DNA of 64,000 nt, from NCBI RefSeq assembly GCF_002531575.1, contig NZ_NWTI01000018.1, positions 1 through 64,000 on the forward strand, written 5' to 3'. Under the pieces are notes generated by a model. The model had not been told where the DNA came from. It was given only the letters and a program-made list of their open reading frames with translations, and ran no database searches. This document shows, one piece after another, positions 51,854 to 59,965 of this stretch (position 1 is its first letter; every line of letters begins with the position of its first letter). A program made the position numbers and the translations under genes. The DNA is from Bradyrhizobium sp. Y36 (lineage in GTDB: Bacteria; Pseudomonadota; Alphaproteobacteria; Rhizobiales; Xanthobacteraceae).

Positions 51854-52135
51854 ATGCCTCAGATCTGGATGACATACGACGAACTTGCGACGCTCAGCGG
51901 CTGCACGCCGGCGGAAGCCAGGCTGCGGGCCATGCATTTGTCGCTCGACCGCCGCAAGAGCCGCGACGGTGCGACGCGGGTCAAGCTTGATCTCGCGCTG
52001 ACCGCCAAGTTCTTCGCATCGATCCGCGAAGCGGATTTCGATCTCGACGGCGCCATCGCCGCGCTCCAGAGCACGCACAGGCACATGGCCGAACTGCTGG
52101 AGCCAACCGGGTTCCGCGAGCGCGGGGCCGCCTAG
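51854..52135 (+). CDS. hypothetical small protein, 93 aa
   Basis: No family is claimed. Start is ATG 51854 (GGACGAC upstream); an in-frame GTG at 51839 with GATGAGG nine bases before it would give 98 aa. The core is IWMTYDELATLSGCTPAEARLRA, a small helix-turn-helix-like region with a SLDRRKSRDGATRVKLDL segment and a C-terminal DLDGAIAALQSTHRHMAELL helix. It could be a small DNA-binding or MerR-like helix unit. It lies 110 bases after the GrlR-like gene on the same strand. Confidence 0.65.
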   Translation: MPQIWMTYDELATLSGCTPAEARLRAMHLSLDRRKSRDGATRVKLDLALTAKFFASIREADFDLDGAIAALQSTHRHMAELLEPTGFRERGAA

Positions 52136-52272
52136 GCACGCGCTTCCCACGCTCCGGCGCGCCCGGACATCCGATAGGCTTTCGCGAATCAGGCATAGTC
52201 TCGTCTTCCGGAAGATCCGGCCGGAACCGGAGTTTCAACCGAGACGGGTCATAGAGCCTGCAGGAGAATGCC

Positions 52273-52719
52273 ATGAGGAACGCTAACTATCGGGTCGGGG
52301 TGACTTTGTTTGGAGCGGCGGTGCTCGGCGGGCTGTTGACCGTCACGGCCGCGCCATCGCGTGCGGAGGTCGTCAAGCTGCGGGCCGACCTCAAGGGCAG
52401 CAATGAAGTGCCGCCGAACAGCTCCGCCGGTTCAGGCAAGGCCGAGGCCGCGTTCGACACCGAGACGAAAGTCCTGACCTATACGGTCACCTATGCCGAT
52501 CTGACGGGGCCGGCGATGGGGGCTCATTTCCATGGTCCGAGCGAAGCGGGCAAGAACGCCGGCATCGCGCTGCCGTTCAAGACGGTGCAAAGCCCGATCC
52601 AGGGTAATGCCACGTTGACGGACACTCAGGCGGCGGATCTGTTGGCCGGAAAGTGGTATGCGAACATCCACACGGCCGCAAATCCAGGCGGCGAGCTGCG
52701 CGGGCAGATGATGAAGTAG
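52273..52719 (+). CDS. exported CHRD-domain protein
   Basis: 148 aa with a signal peptide of about 31 residues (VTLFGAAVLGGLLTVTAAP, ending SRA). The mature part is a CHRD domain: LKGSNEVPPNSSAGSGKAEA, TYTVTYADLTGPAMGAHFHG and the closing WYANIHTAANPGGELRGQM. The HFHG and NIHT histidines are the usual conserved ones. CHRD proteins in bacteria are periplasmic or surface proteins of unknown role. It follows the 93-aa gene by 137 bases, and AGGAGA stands before the ATG. Confidence 0.88.
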   Translation: MRNANYRVGVTLFGAAVLGGLLTVTAAPSRAEVVKLRADLKGSNEVPPNSSAGSGKAEAAFDTETKVLTYTVTYADLTGPAMGAHFHGPSEAGKNAGIALPFKTVQSPIQGNATLTDTQAADLLAGKWYANIHTAANPGGELRGQMMK

Positions 52720-52758
52720 GAGGACTGCGGCGCTGAACACATTGTCAGCGCGTGCGCG

Positions 52759-53124
52759 TCAGGCAGGCGGCCGGGGCAGGAAGGCCAGGATCGTCTGGGC
52801 GAGGATGACGCCGACGGTTCCGCCCGCCGCCTTTTGCAGCACGTCCAAAAAGCCCGGATCGCGATCGGGGGTCAGCGCCTGCAGGACTTCGAGCCCCGTT
52901 GCGACCGCCAAGACGAGCGAGCAGGCCAGGACCAAGCGGCCGGGCAGCAGGAAGGCCAGAAGGAAACCCAGCAGGCCGTAGGCGCTGAAGCGCTCGATGA
53001 CGACGATCCAGTAGGCCTCGCTATGCCCCATCAGCGCCGGCCGTCCCGCCAGCCTTGCCAAGGTGGCATAGACGATGAGAGCGAGGCAGATGGCCGCGGC
53101 CGCAATGAGGTGGTTTCGACGCAT
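52759..53124 (-). CDS. VanZ-like membrane protein
   Basis: 121 aa from ATG 53124; the upstream extension is not used. Four hydrophobic segments: about residues 5-22, 38-55, 58-78 and 96-115. The final loop TPDRDPGFLDVLQKAAGGTVG has the D-x3-N/Q-xxGG pattern of VanZ-family proteins, a large, poorly understood group of small membrane proteins. It is convergent with the CHRD gene. Function unknown. Confidence 0.75.
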   Translation of the reverse strand: MRRNHLIAAAAICLALIVYATLARLAGRPALMGHSEAYWIVVIERFSAYGLLGFLLAFLLPGRLVLACSLVLAVATGLEVLQALTPDRDPGFLDVLQKAAGGTVGVILAQTILAFLPRPPA

Positions 53125-53286
53125 GGCCCACCATAGCCGCTTGGCTGCCCCCCCGCTTTGAAAGACGAGAATATCGTTAAAGCATCCGCCGTTCGGGCGC
53201 GAACGGCCAAAAGCCAGCCGCCGCCGGGGCATCGGAGCCGTGGAAGCTTGCGTGGCGTACGAGGGGATGTCCTCCGGCGCAGCCGG

Positions 53287-54873
53287 TCAGGCCACCAGGA
53301 CATCGCCGGAAGGCGCGGCGACCGCGGCGTTGCGGCGTGACTCGACGAGCTCGCTGAATTTGGCAAACGGAAGCGGCGCGGCGACGAGATAGCCCTGACC
53401 TTCCTCGACGCCGGAGGCGATCAGCGCGCGGCGCTGCTCCTCCGTCTCGACGCCTTCGGCAACGACCGACATCCGCAAGTCCTTGGCGAGCGCGACCAGC
53501 ATCTCGACGATCGTGGTCGTCGATGCGTCCACGGTGATGGTGTCGACGAAGAACTTGTCGATCTTGATCGCAGTGGCGCCGAGCCCCTTCAGCCGCGACA
53601 GCCCGCTATGGCCAACGCCGACGTCGTCGATGGCGACGCGGAAGCCGTGGTCGCGGAGCTCGGCCACCACGGCTGCTGCGTGCGTGAGATCGTCGAGCTC
53701 GTCGCGTTCGGTCACTTCGACCACGATCTGGCGCGCGGAGATTCTGGCCGCCAGGACCGTGCGGCGCAGCGTTTCCACGAAGCCGGCACTCAGCAGATGC
53801 TTGGGCACGACATTCACGGACATCTTGAAGCTCTTGTCCGCCCTCAAGACGGCCTGCAGGTCGGACAGCGCCGATCTCAGGATCTGCCAGGTCATCACCT
53901 GGATGCGCCCGCTGGATTCGGCCAGCGGAATGAAGTTCATGGGCGGCACCACCGCGCCGTCCCGACGAACCCAGCGCGCCAGAACCTCGCAGCCCGTGAT
54001 CCGGCCCGTCCTGAGTTCGAAGATGGGCTGGAAGTAAGGCTTGAATTCGCCGGCTGCGAGGGCACGATCGAGATCGGCGACCGGCCCTTCCATCCGGCGG
54101 CTGCGTGCCAGCAGGATGCCGAAGAGTGCACCAAGTCCAAGGGCGAGTGCGAGCGCCGGCCAATACGACTCGCTGTTCCAGCTCGAAAGAACTGCACGCT
54201 CGAGCCGGATGGTGGCGTGAAGCGGCAAGCGTGTGGAATGCCTGTCGAAGCTGATCGGCCCTGGCAGCGGCCTGTCGGCATCGAGCCGGAATGCGCCGAG
54301 CTTCTCGCCATTGCTCAAGGCGAGGACCACTTCGCTGTGCGCGCGCAGCTCGGCAGGCATGAGATCGAACAGGCCGGCGCCGATGCCGACAATGGCGACC
54401 AGCGCCGAGCTCCGATTGACGTCCCTGAGCACGCCCAATGCGTCGCCGCCGAACTGCTCGACGCGGAACAGCGACAGCTTCCTGTCGTGCGAGGGCAGCA
54501 TGTCACGGCGGTCCGCCCATCCCTTGTCGAACTCGAGCGTCTCCGAATAGGCCGAGCAGATCACCGATCCGTCCGGATTGACGAGACGGACGTCCTTGAT
54601 CGCCGAGCGTTGATAGACGTGGAGCCGGACGGCTTGCAGCGCTGCCGGCGCGCAGCTGGCGAGATCACGCTTGGCGAGTTCGTCGAGGCTGGCCGCCGCA
54701 AAATCGACAGCCAGTTCGGAGCGACGCAGGACGACCTCGGTCAGCTCGTTGAGCTGGTGCACCTGCTGGTGGCGGATGACGGTCTCCGCCGCGAAATGGC
54801 CCGCCAGCCCAAAAGCCATCGTGCTCGCAAGCACGAGCGCCACAAATGGAAGGTTCGGTCGCAGGAGTCTCAT
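53287..54873 (-). CDS. membrane-anchored EAL phosphodiesterase with CSS-type sensor
   Basis: 528 aa. Membrane helix at about 8-28, an exported sensor domain with two cysteines (LASCAPAAL, VICSAYSETL), which fits the CSS motif that senses redox state, and a second helix near 238-258. The EAL domain follows: FELRTGRITGCEVLARW (EVL in place of EAL), NFIPLAE, VVEVTERDEL, and the second motif IDDVGVGHSGLSRL in which DDFGTG is changed to DDVGVG. Catalytic E, N, E, D positions appear kept, so hydrolysis of c-di-GMP is likely. It stands alone. Confidence 0.87.
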   Translation of the reverse strand: MRLLRPNLPFVALVLASTMAFGLAGHFAAETVIRHQQVHQLNELTEVVLRRSELAVDFAAASLDELAKRDLASCAPAALQAVRLHVYQRSAIKDVRLVNPDGSVICSAYSETLEFDKGWADRRDMLPSHDRKLSLFRVEQFGGDALGVLRDVNRSSALVAIVGIGAGLFDLMPAELRAHSEVVLALSNGEKLGAFRLDADRPLPGPISFDRHSTRLPLHATIRLERAVLSSWNSESYWPALALALGLGALFGILLARSRRMEGPVADLDRALAAGEFKPYFQPIFELRTGRITGCEVLARWVRRDGAVVPPMNFIPLAESSGRIQVMTWQILRSALSDLQAVLRADKSFKMSVNVVPKHLLSAGFVETLRRTVLAARISARQIVVEVTERDELDDLTHAAAVVAELRDHGFRVAIDDVGVGHSGLSRLKGLGATAIKIDKFFVDTITVDASTTTIVEMLVALAKDLRMSVVAEGVETEEQRRALIASGVEEGQGYLVAAPLPFAKFSELVESRRNAAVAAPSGDVLVA

Positions 54874-55034
54874 CCGGTCCGGGCGGAATTCAGGAGAGGC
54901 TGGGGACTGATCTTGCGAATGATCCTAGCCAGAGGGGGCTAAGATAGGGTTTAACGGCCAGACCGGTCCCGAAGGGCTCCGAGTGGTTTGCATGGCCAAT
55001 GGTCGCGCGGCCTAAGCAAGGAAAGTTGAGCAGT

Positions 55035-55262
55035 ATGATCAGGACGTTAAGCCTCCTCCTGTCGTTAGTCGTCGGAAGCTCCGCGGCCTGGGCGCAGGGA
55101 ACCAAGGACCAGCCATCGGGCAATCAGCCCACATCGTCCACCCGCAGCGGCACAGCGACGAATTCCGGCTCGGACAGTATGGGTGGAGCTTTCAAGGGGA
55201 CGGGCACCCCCAACTACGGAACCAGCCCTGGAATGGGTTCACAGAAGAAGACGCGCAATTAG
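55035..55262 (+). CDS. small exported protein A (AQGTKDQ type)
   Basis: 75 aa from ATG 55035, with GGAAAG about 9 bases upstream. Signal peptide MIRTLSLLLSLVVGSSAAWA, cleaved before QGTKDQ. The mature part is polar and low-complexity (Ser, Thr, Gly, Asn; RSGTATNSGSDSMGGAFKG). The mature start matches protein B (AQGTKDQ) and is like that of protein C (AQGVNDP). The upstream in-frame codons are not used. Function unknown; probably a small periplasmic or surface protein. Confidence 0.7.
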   Translation: MIRTLSLLLSLVVGSSAAWAQGTKDQPSGNQPTSSTRSGTATNSGSDSMGGAFKGTGTPNYGTSPGMGSQKKTRN

Positions 55263-55305
55263 GCTCACCGGGACGGGAGACCGGAGGCAGCACGCTGAAC
55301 TCGGT

Positions 55306-55461
55306 TCACCGTGGGCGGGCCGCGATGGCTTCTGGATAAGGTCTGCTGGACTCAACGGTGTGGGACGCGGCGGGACCGCGGGCGGCCCGCAGCCGGAGCA
55401 CGACGAAGGCGATGTTGATCGCGAGCCAAATCAACATTGCGGAAATGGCAAAATGGAGCAC
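55306..55461 (-). CDS. small membrane protein, 51 aa
   Basis: Found by reading the minus strand. It starts at GTG 55461 (AGG seven bases upstream) or ATG 55437, and stops at TGA 55306. The hydrophobic segment is VLHFAISAMLIWLAINIAF, then VVLRLRAARG, then a polar tail (SHTVESSRPYPEAIAARPR). One membrane helix with the basic side inside. No family recognised. It is convergent with the small exported protein A gene. Confidence 0.5.
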   Translation of the reverse strand: MLHFAISAMLIWLAINIAFVVLRLRAARGPAASHTVESSRPYPEAIAARPR

Positions 55462-55610
55462 TGCCAGACCTCACTGCGACGTCTGGTATTAACATCTCAC
55501 GGTTGCTCTGGTTCCGTGCTGCAAGGGCGCAAAACTGCACGGGCTCTGCTTGGAGTGTTGCCGAAATGGCGGACAAGGAAAGCTGTTGTCCGCGACGAGC
55601 GGTTCCCGGC

Positions 55611-55784
55611 CTAGCCTTTCTTGCCCGGCTTCGACTTCAACGAAAGACCAAGCCGCAGAGCCATGCGCTTGATTGCATCGGGTGAGCGTCCGAGAACTTT
55701 CGCCGCCTCTTCCAGCGAAGCCGAAGACTTCGCCAACTCCATGAGCCGGCGGTCTTCCTTGAACGACCAGGGCTTGCGCGCCAT
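55611..55784 (-). CDS. small SANT/Myb-like helix protein, 57 aa
   Basis: From ATG 55784, with AGGA 12 bases upstream; a longer frame to 55922 looks less protein-like. The protein is basic: RKPWSFKEDRRLMELAKSSA, then SLEEAAKVLGRSPDAIKRMA with the pattern of a Myb/SANT or helix-turn-helix unit (W-S-x-K-E-D-x-x-L, then A-x-x-L-G-R-S-x-x-A-x-x-x-R). Small proteins of this form are frequent in rhizobia and probably bind DNA. Ends with a Lys/Gly tail. Confidence 0.65.
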   Translation of the reverse strand: MARKPWSFKEDRRLMELAKSSASLEEAAKVLGRSPDAIKRMALRLGLSLKSKPGKKG

Positions 55785-56523
55785 AACCGAAATGATCCTC
55801 TTCGACACAATGACAAAGCCGCCAAGCGACCCATGTTCGCTCGACGGCTTTGCTTGGGTGGGGCCAGGCTTGGGGGAGCCTGGTGCGAAGATGGATATGC
55901 GTTTCGCGAGACTTCGCAACAAACAACGCGGATTAAGCTAACCTCTCAACCTTACCGCGATGAAATCGGCCCGCGAGGCACCGTATAACCACGGTATTTC
56001 GCGCGAGCGCGACGATGAGCCTCGTTGCAGCAGGCATTGAGCGCCACCCGCTGTCCGCTTCCGGAATCTGGCATCGCATTCGAAGATCGCTTTCGCCTGT
56101 GGCCATCCTTCGAGACGCCCGCCGTTGGCGGGCCCTCAGGATGAGGACCTGTGCGCGCGGAAGCAGCGTCAACGGGCTCAATGACGCTTAGCCTCATCCT
56201 GAGGAGACCGCGAAGCGGTCGTCTCGAAGGACGAGGCGCTTGCTCAGCTCCCGCGTCGATCAGCGCGCAGCGCAGACGCCAACGTTTGAAGCGCCAGATG
56301 AACGAGGGTTCATGGTGCCGGCGTGTCGAGTTCTGGTAAAAAGAACTGGAGCCTCTTCCCTGCACTTCGTGCCCCGGCGTGCCGGCCAATCTTCGAGCAC
56401 CATGTTGCACAAACTTCATCTTCGTCTGACAAAAGTTTCGGCGCTACCGATCTTGAAGTCGTCGCAACGAAAAGATGAAATGAGCGCGGGAGGAACGTTC
56501 CGGCAAACGTGGGAACATTCCAA
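55785..56523. other. intergenic region with repeat, no supported gene
   Basis: Several open frames of 60-155 codons overlap here on both strands, without family signals. The last 30 residues of one minus-strand frame (55952 on) read as possible protein (ALNACCNEAHRRARAKYRGY) but are joined to repeat DNA, so I did not call a gene. The palindromic repeat at 56106-56231 fills the middle. Confidence 0.4.
56106..56231. repeat. large palindromic repeat
   Basis: Outer arms TCCTTCGAGACG (56106-56117) and CGTCTCGAAGGA (56220-56231). Inner perfect 13-base arms CCTCAGGATGAGG (56134-56146) and CCTCATCCTGAGG (56192-56204). A further CCCGCC-GTT-GGCGGG hairpin lies at 56118-56132. This TTCGAGACG/CTCAGGATGAGG element type is dispersed in Bradyrhizobium and relatives. 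Confidence 0.75.
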
Positions 56524-56685
56524 ATGCTGGCTGTCCTGGTTTTGATTTCGATTTTCGCAGCGGGCTTTGGCTGCGGCTATGCTGTACGGGCGTGGCGCTC
56601 GCGGAAGCGATCGGCACGATATCGTCTTTATGCGCCTTATACCCCCGCCTCGATGGAGACCGGTCGGCCCCAGCAGCCATCGTGA
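56524..56685 (+). CDS. small membrane protein, 53 aa
   Basis: ATG 56524 to TGA 56685, read by eye. One membrane helix at residues 2-20 (LAVLVLISIFAAGFGCGYA), then a strongly basic segment (RAWRSRKRSARYRLY) and a polar tail (APYTPASMETGRPQQPS). The layout, helix then Arg-rich region, places the tail in the cytoplasm. GGGAA lies 8 bases before the start. No family name is known to me. Confidence 0.55.
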   Translation: MLAVLVLISIFAAGFGCGYAVRAWRSRKRSARYRLYAPYTPASMETGRPQQPS

Positions 56686-56859
56686 TCGAAAAGCATGCGT
56701 CGCCCGACGGAATGCCGGTCGTTGCCGCAGTCGAAATAACCATGTGCGGTTAGGTTAATCCGTCGTCGCCCTTGAGCGCTCAGGAAAGGCGACCTAAGAC
56801 GGAACAGTTCATGGCGAGCTTGGCCTTCGATTTTTGGAAGGCCGCGCGGATAGGCGTAG

Positions 56860-56994
56860 ATGACGTGGCTGATTGCGTTGCTGGGCGCGACGACCTGCGC
56901 CCTCATTCTGATTGTGTTTGTTTGTAGCTATGGCCGGCATCTAAGGGATCTTCCAGGTCCTTGGATCATGAACGAGGGTCATTCAAATGATTGA
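56860..56994 (+). CDS. small membrane protein, 44 aa
   Basis: ATG 56860 to TGA 56994. One membrane helix at about residues 3-24 (WLIALLGATTCALILIVFV), followed by a short polar end (SYGRHLRDLPGPWIMNEGHS). The stop overlaps the start of the next gene by eight bases, so translation may be coupled. No good ribosome-binding site is seen, hence the moderate confidence. Confidence 0.4.
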   Translation: MTWLIALLGATTCALILIVFVCSYGRHLRDLPGPWIMNEGHSND

Positions 56995-57274
56995 TCAACG
57001 GCACAATGCGCCGCGCAGGTATTTCGTTGACGCGCAAGGGCACCGCGTGCTGATCGGCCTTTCGCTGGAGGAGACGGCGGAATTCGAAGCCCTGGATCTT
57101 GCATCAACGGAGACGGTGCAGATCATGGCCGAAGCCGGCGGGGGTAAAGTCGCCCCGGTTGACGACGTTCGATGGCTTGAGCTCTATTCCAAGCACGAAG
57201 GCGCCTGGCGGGTGTGGATCGCACAAAGCCAGGCGGTGCGGACGCAGGATTTAGGCTTTGTTAACTATGCCTGA
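56987..57274 (+). CDS. hypothetical protein, 95 aa
   Basis: ATG 56987, preceded by GAGGGTC about 12 bases upstream. A soluble, mildly acidic protein. RRYFVDAQGHRVLIGLSLEE is a small beta unit, then TAEFEALDLA; the end has VRWLELYSKHEGAWRVWIAQ with conserved-looking tryptophans. No signal peptide. I do not recognise the family. It sits between two other small hypothetical genes on the same strand and probably shares their transcript. Confidence 0.65.
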   Translation: MIDQRHNAPRRYFVDAQGHRVLIGLSLEETAEFEALDLASTETVQIMAEAGGGKVAPVDDVRWLELYSKHEGAWRVWIAQSQAVRTQDLGFVNYA

Positions 57275-57316
57275 CCGATGGTAGCGGCTTAGATCTCGAT
57301 AATGGGGATGGCCCAC

Positions 57317-57733
57317 ATGTTTCAGCTGTTCCTGAGAGCGCGCGCGCACAACCTTCTCGGCTCCCGCCGTGAGGACAAGGGCTTCAAGGCCCGCTCCGCA
57401 GAGCGTGACGCGGAGACCGACCGCGCGAGGATCGGCGCCGTCATGGCTGCGATCGATACGGCACTACGAGATGCGGAGAGGGAGCAGGTCGGACTCAGCC
57501 GACGTGTCGACGACGCGCTTGCGCGTGCTTCCGTCACCTTCGGAAACGGCACCGACGAGTATCTCGAGCGTGAGGCGCTCGACAATTATCACCAGGATCT
57601 GTTCGCGGCCGACATCTCCAACGGCCAGCGCCGGCTCAAGGAATTGGCGAGCAGCATCGCGCATTTGAAGTTCGTCAAGACCGCAATGCTCACGCGCTTT
57701 CCGGATTTCAAGCCGCCGCAGCTCAACAGCTAG
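57317..57733 (+). CDS. hypothetical helical protein, 138 aa
   Basis: ATG 57317 is chosen for the GGGGATGG about 8 bases upstream; the frame opens at 57302 and also has ATG at 57308. Nearly all helical, with heptad-like charged stretches (RREDKGFKARSAERDAETD, AAIDTALRDAEREQVGLSRR) and a C-terminal basic/hydrophobic segment (AHLKFVKTAMLTRFPDFK). It is a coiled-coil type cytoplasmic protein. No family recognised. It follows the 95-aa gene by 42 bases. Confidence 0.65.
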   Translation: MFQLFLRARAHNLLGSRREDKGFKARSAERDAETDRARIGAVMAAIDTALRDAEREQVGLSRRVDDALARASVTFGNGTDEYLEREALDNYHQDLFAADISNGQRRLKELASSIAHLKFVKTAMLTRFPDFKPPQLNS

Positions 57734-57896
57734 TCTTCGGATCTTGCTGCCCGCTCAGGCTGCAGCCAGGAATTATCTGCCATAGCCCCACCGCATAAGC
57801 GGATCGCGTGACAATTCGGCGCTGCTTTGCCGTTTGGCGCGTCGATCCTTTTTGCTATGCTTCAGGCAAGCACTCATGGTTTGAAGGAGCAACAAG

Positions 57897-58187
57897 GTGC
57901 CGATCAGGGATATGCGAAAGTTGGTTGGATTGGCATGTGTGCTGACATTGGCTGCGCCGGTGACGGCGTCGGCCATTACCGTCGAAGTGGCGCGCGCCTG
58001 CGACGCGGCGGTGTCCAAGGCCTTTCCGCCGAGGCAAATCGGCAACCCCGCGGCCGGCAGCAGCAAGGGAACGGCCAAGGATCAGCGCGAATACTTCCAG
58101 AAATGCGTGGCGAACAACGGCAAGGTCGACGACGCTTCGTCGGAGCCGTCCAAGGACAGCAAGACGGACGGCAAGCCCAGCAAGTAG
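57897..58187 (+). CDS. hypothetical exported protein, 96 aa
   Basis: GTG 57897 is preferred because GGAG lies seven bases before it; ATG at 57912 has its AGGGA only 3 bases away. Signal peptide RKLVGLACVLTLAAPVTASA. The mature part has two cysteines (ARACDAAVSK and FQKCVANNG), likely a disulfide, and a polar, Lys/Ser/Asp-rich tail (EPSKDSKTDGKPSK). No family recognised. A small periplasmic protein. Confidence 0.65.
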   Translation: MPIRDMRKLVGLACVLTLAAPVTASAITVEVARACDAAVSKAFPPRQIGNPAAGSSKGTAKDQREYFQKCVANNGKVDDASSEPSKDSKTDGKPSK

Positions 58188-58212
58188 CCGTCAGCCGCGC
58201 TCTGGAGTTGCT

Positions 58213-58264
58213 AGCGCATGATCTTTCCGGAAAACCGCTTCGCACTTTTCCTGATCATGCTTTA
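58213..58264. repeat. palindromic repeat, second copy of the 33.3 kb type
   Basis: GCATGATC (58216-58223) and GATCATGC (58253-58260) flank a CGGAAAACCGCTTCGCAC core. The reverse complement matches the first element at 33292-33339 over nearly all of its length, including GTGCGAAGCGGTTTTCCG, so it is the same repeat family in opposite orientation. It abuts the stop codon of the next minus-strand gene. Confidence 0.75.
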
Positions 58265-59476
58265 CCGCGGCGGCGGGCAGGGAGAATAGAACGCGCCATT
58301 CGCCGCGTTGATGCGTTCGACGCATTGGTTGGGATCGGTGATGGTCCCGGCCACGGTGAAATCGTAGCCCATACCCTTGACGACGACGACGTAGCGTCCG
58401 GGAGACAACGTGAAGCCGTCCTGCTCCGGCTGCAGCAGCAGCATCCTCTGCTGATCTTCGATCGGCCCCACCTTGTAGGGGTAGGACATGCTGCGAATGA
58501 CCCAGGAATCCCCTGCGCTGACCATGGCCGCCTTGCCGGAGGCATCAACGCCCATCGACCGCGACACCTTGGCGACGACGCGAACTTCGGTCACGCTTGC
58601 CTCGATGCTGCCGTCGGGTCTGAATACGACGAATTTGACGTCTCCGTTCGTCAGCGTCGTTGCGCTCGGCGTGTTGATGGCCGCTGAGATCGCGACGCGG
58701 CGGTCGGGAATCTTTCCGGGGACGGGCTTCAATTCCTGCAATTGCCCCTCGTTCAACGCGTAGACGCCGAAGGTCGTCGGCAAAGGCATCGAGGGGTGTG
58801 CGGCTTGCGCTGGCTCCTTTGCTGTGTCGGGCGACCGCTCGACAGGCTCGCTCTCCGTTGGAAGCGCCGTGGCGGCCGGCCGGGGCTCGGAGCTGGTCGG
58901 TACCGGCTCGGATGGCTGCGATGATTGTGACAGTGCGGCCACCTGCGTCTTCAAACGCGGCCACAAGATCACCGCGGCGCTTGCTCCGGCCATGAGCAAA
59001 AGAATGCCGGCCAGTCGAACAAGGAGGGTGAAGGTGCCGCTCCGTTTGGGCTGATCGAGCGATGGCGGCGGTGCCACGGCACGGCGCGGGACACCCGCGT
59101 CCTTCGGAACAGGGGGCGCAGCCGAAACGGGTGATGCCGGAATGGGCGGGGGAGCGGGGTTGGCGACCGGTGGGGAGACCGAAACGGCGGCTGCCGCGTC
59201 CGCCTTTGACGCCTCCGCTGCAGCGCTGCGCGCGAAGGTCCGCTCGACCTCCTTGATGGCGCGTTCGAGAACCTGCTGAAGCTCGCGCGATTCCCGCGCG
59301 TCCGCGTGCGTGAATTGCTCCATCAGCTTGACGCGCGCCAGCTCGTAGACAATCTCCCGCATCTGCTGGGGATCGTCGGATACGGCGCGGATACGGCTCG
59401 ACAGGAGACGGATAAACCCGGCTTTGATCTGCTGCGTCGAGGGAGCGTTAGCCGCGGTTTCACCGGAGTCGGTCAT
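58262..59476 (-). CDS. hypothetical membrane-anchored protein with Pro-rich linkers, 404 aa
   Basis: ATG 59476 (a TTG one codon earlier also fits). Cytoplasmic helical N-terminus (residues 15-85: FIRLLSSRIRAVSDD, LQQVLERAIKEVERTF), a proline/alanine-rich linker (PPIPASPVSAAPPVPKD), one membrane helix near 150-172 (LVRLAGILLLMAGASAAVIL), a second Pro/Ser-rich linker, then an exported C-terminal domain of about 160 residues (GVYALNEGQLQELKPVPGK start; GRYVVVVKGMGYDF; NQCVERINAAN). A bitopic architecture like cell-envelope adaptor proteins. No family recognised. Confidence 0.75.
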   Translation of the reverse strand: MTDSGETAANAPSTQQIKAGFIRLLSSRIRAVSDDPQQMREIVYELARVKLMEQFTHADARESRELQQVLERAIKEVERTFARSAAAEASKADAAAAVSVSPPVANPAPPPIPASPVSAAPPVPKDAGVPRRAVAPPPSLDQPKRSGTFTLLVRLAGILLLMAGASAAVILWPRLKTQVAALSQSSQPSEPVPTSSEPRPAATALPTESEPVERSPDTAKEPAQAAHPSMPLPTTFGVYALNEGQLQELKPVPGKIPDRRVAISAAINTPSATTLTNGDVKFVVFRPDGSIEASVTEVRVVAKVSRSMGVDASGKAAMVSAGDSWVIRSMSYPYKVGPIEDQQRMLLLQPEQDGFTLSPGRYVVVVKGMGYDFTVAGTITDPNQCVERINAANGAFYSPCPPPR

Positions 59477-59650
59477 CAAGGCCGATCAAGTAGCCCGGAT
59501 GAGGCCATTTCGCTAGGATTTTCCGCTTGGGATCATCGCCTCCAAAGCTGCTGTCCCGGTCCGCCCAGGCCGCTCGTGTCGTTCGAAGATGCTTGCTTTT
59601 AGGGGAAAACCTGTGACATTTCGCGGAGCTCCTCATTCTGGTGTTCGACC

Positions 59651-59896
59651 ATGCGCGGCGTTCTGGCAGTCCTCTCGGTTCTGACGTTTCTGGTTTCGCC
59701 TGCCGTTGCGCAAGGGACCAAGGATCAGGCCAACACCACGAGCTCCAGCATCATCACGACGCCTACGAAGAAGGCACAGACCAGTCAGGCGGCCTCGCGG
59801 CCGACCGCCGTTCGGAACCTCTCGGGCAGCCTGCCTGCTGGAAAGTCGGCCCAGGGCGTCTGGCGCGATGGCAAGCTGGTCGCCGTTCCCCGCTGA
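59651..59896 (+). CDS. small exported protein B (AQGTKDQ type)
   Basis: 81 aa. Signal peptide MRGVLAVLSVLTFLVSPAVA before QGTKDQANTTSSS. Mature part is Ser/Thr-rich, then SGSLPAGKSAQGVWRDGKLV, a small strand pair ending in PR. The AQGTKDQ start is shared with protein A at 55035. The downstream protein C gene follows by 69 bases on the same strand. Function unknown. Confidence 0.7.
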   Translation: MRGVLAVLSVLTFLVSPAVAQGTKDQANTTSSSIITTPTKKAQTSQAASRPTAVRNLSGSLPAGKSAQGVWRDGKLVAVPR

Positions 59897-59965
59897 GGCC
59901 GCCGCCCAAGGAACCGTGAAGGAACGGTGATCGCCTCCCTGACGTTCTTGCTCGGGAGATATCGT

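Noticed and set aside
55952..56419. 155-codon minus-strand frame through the 56.1 kb repeat
   Set aside because: Most of it is translated repeat DNA; only the last 30 residues look protein-like and lack a start.
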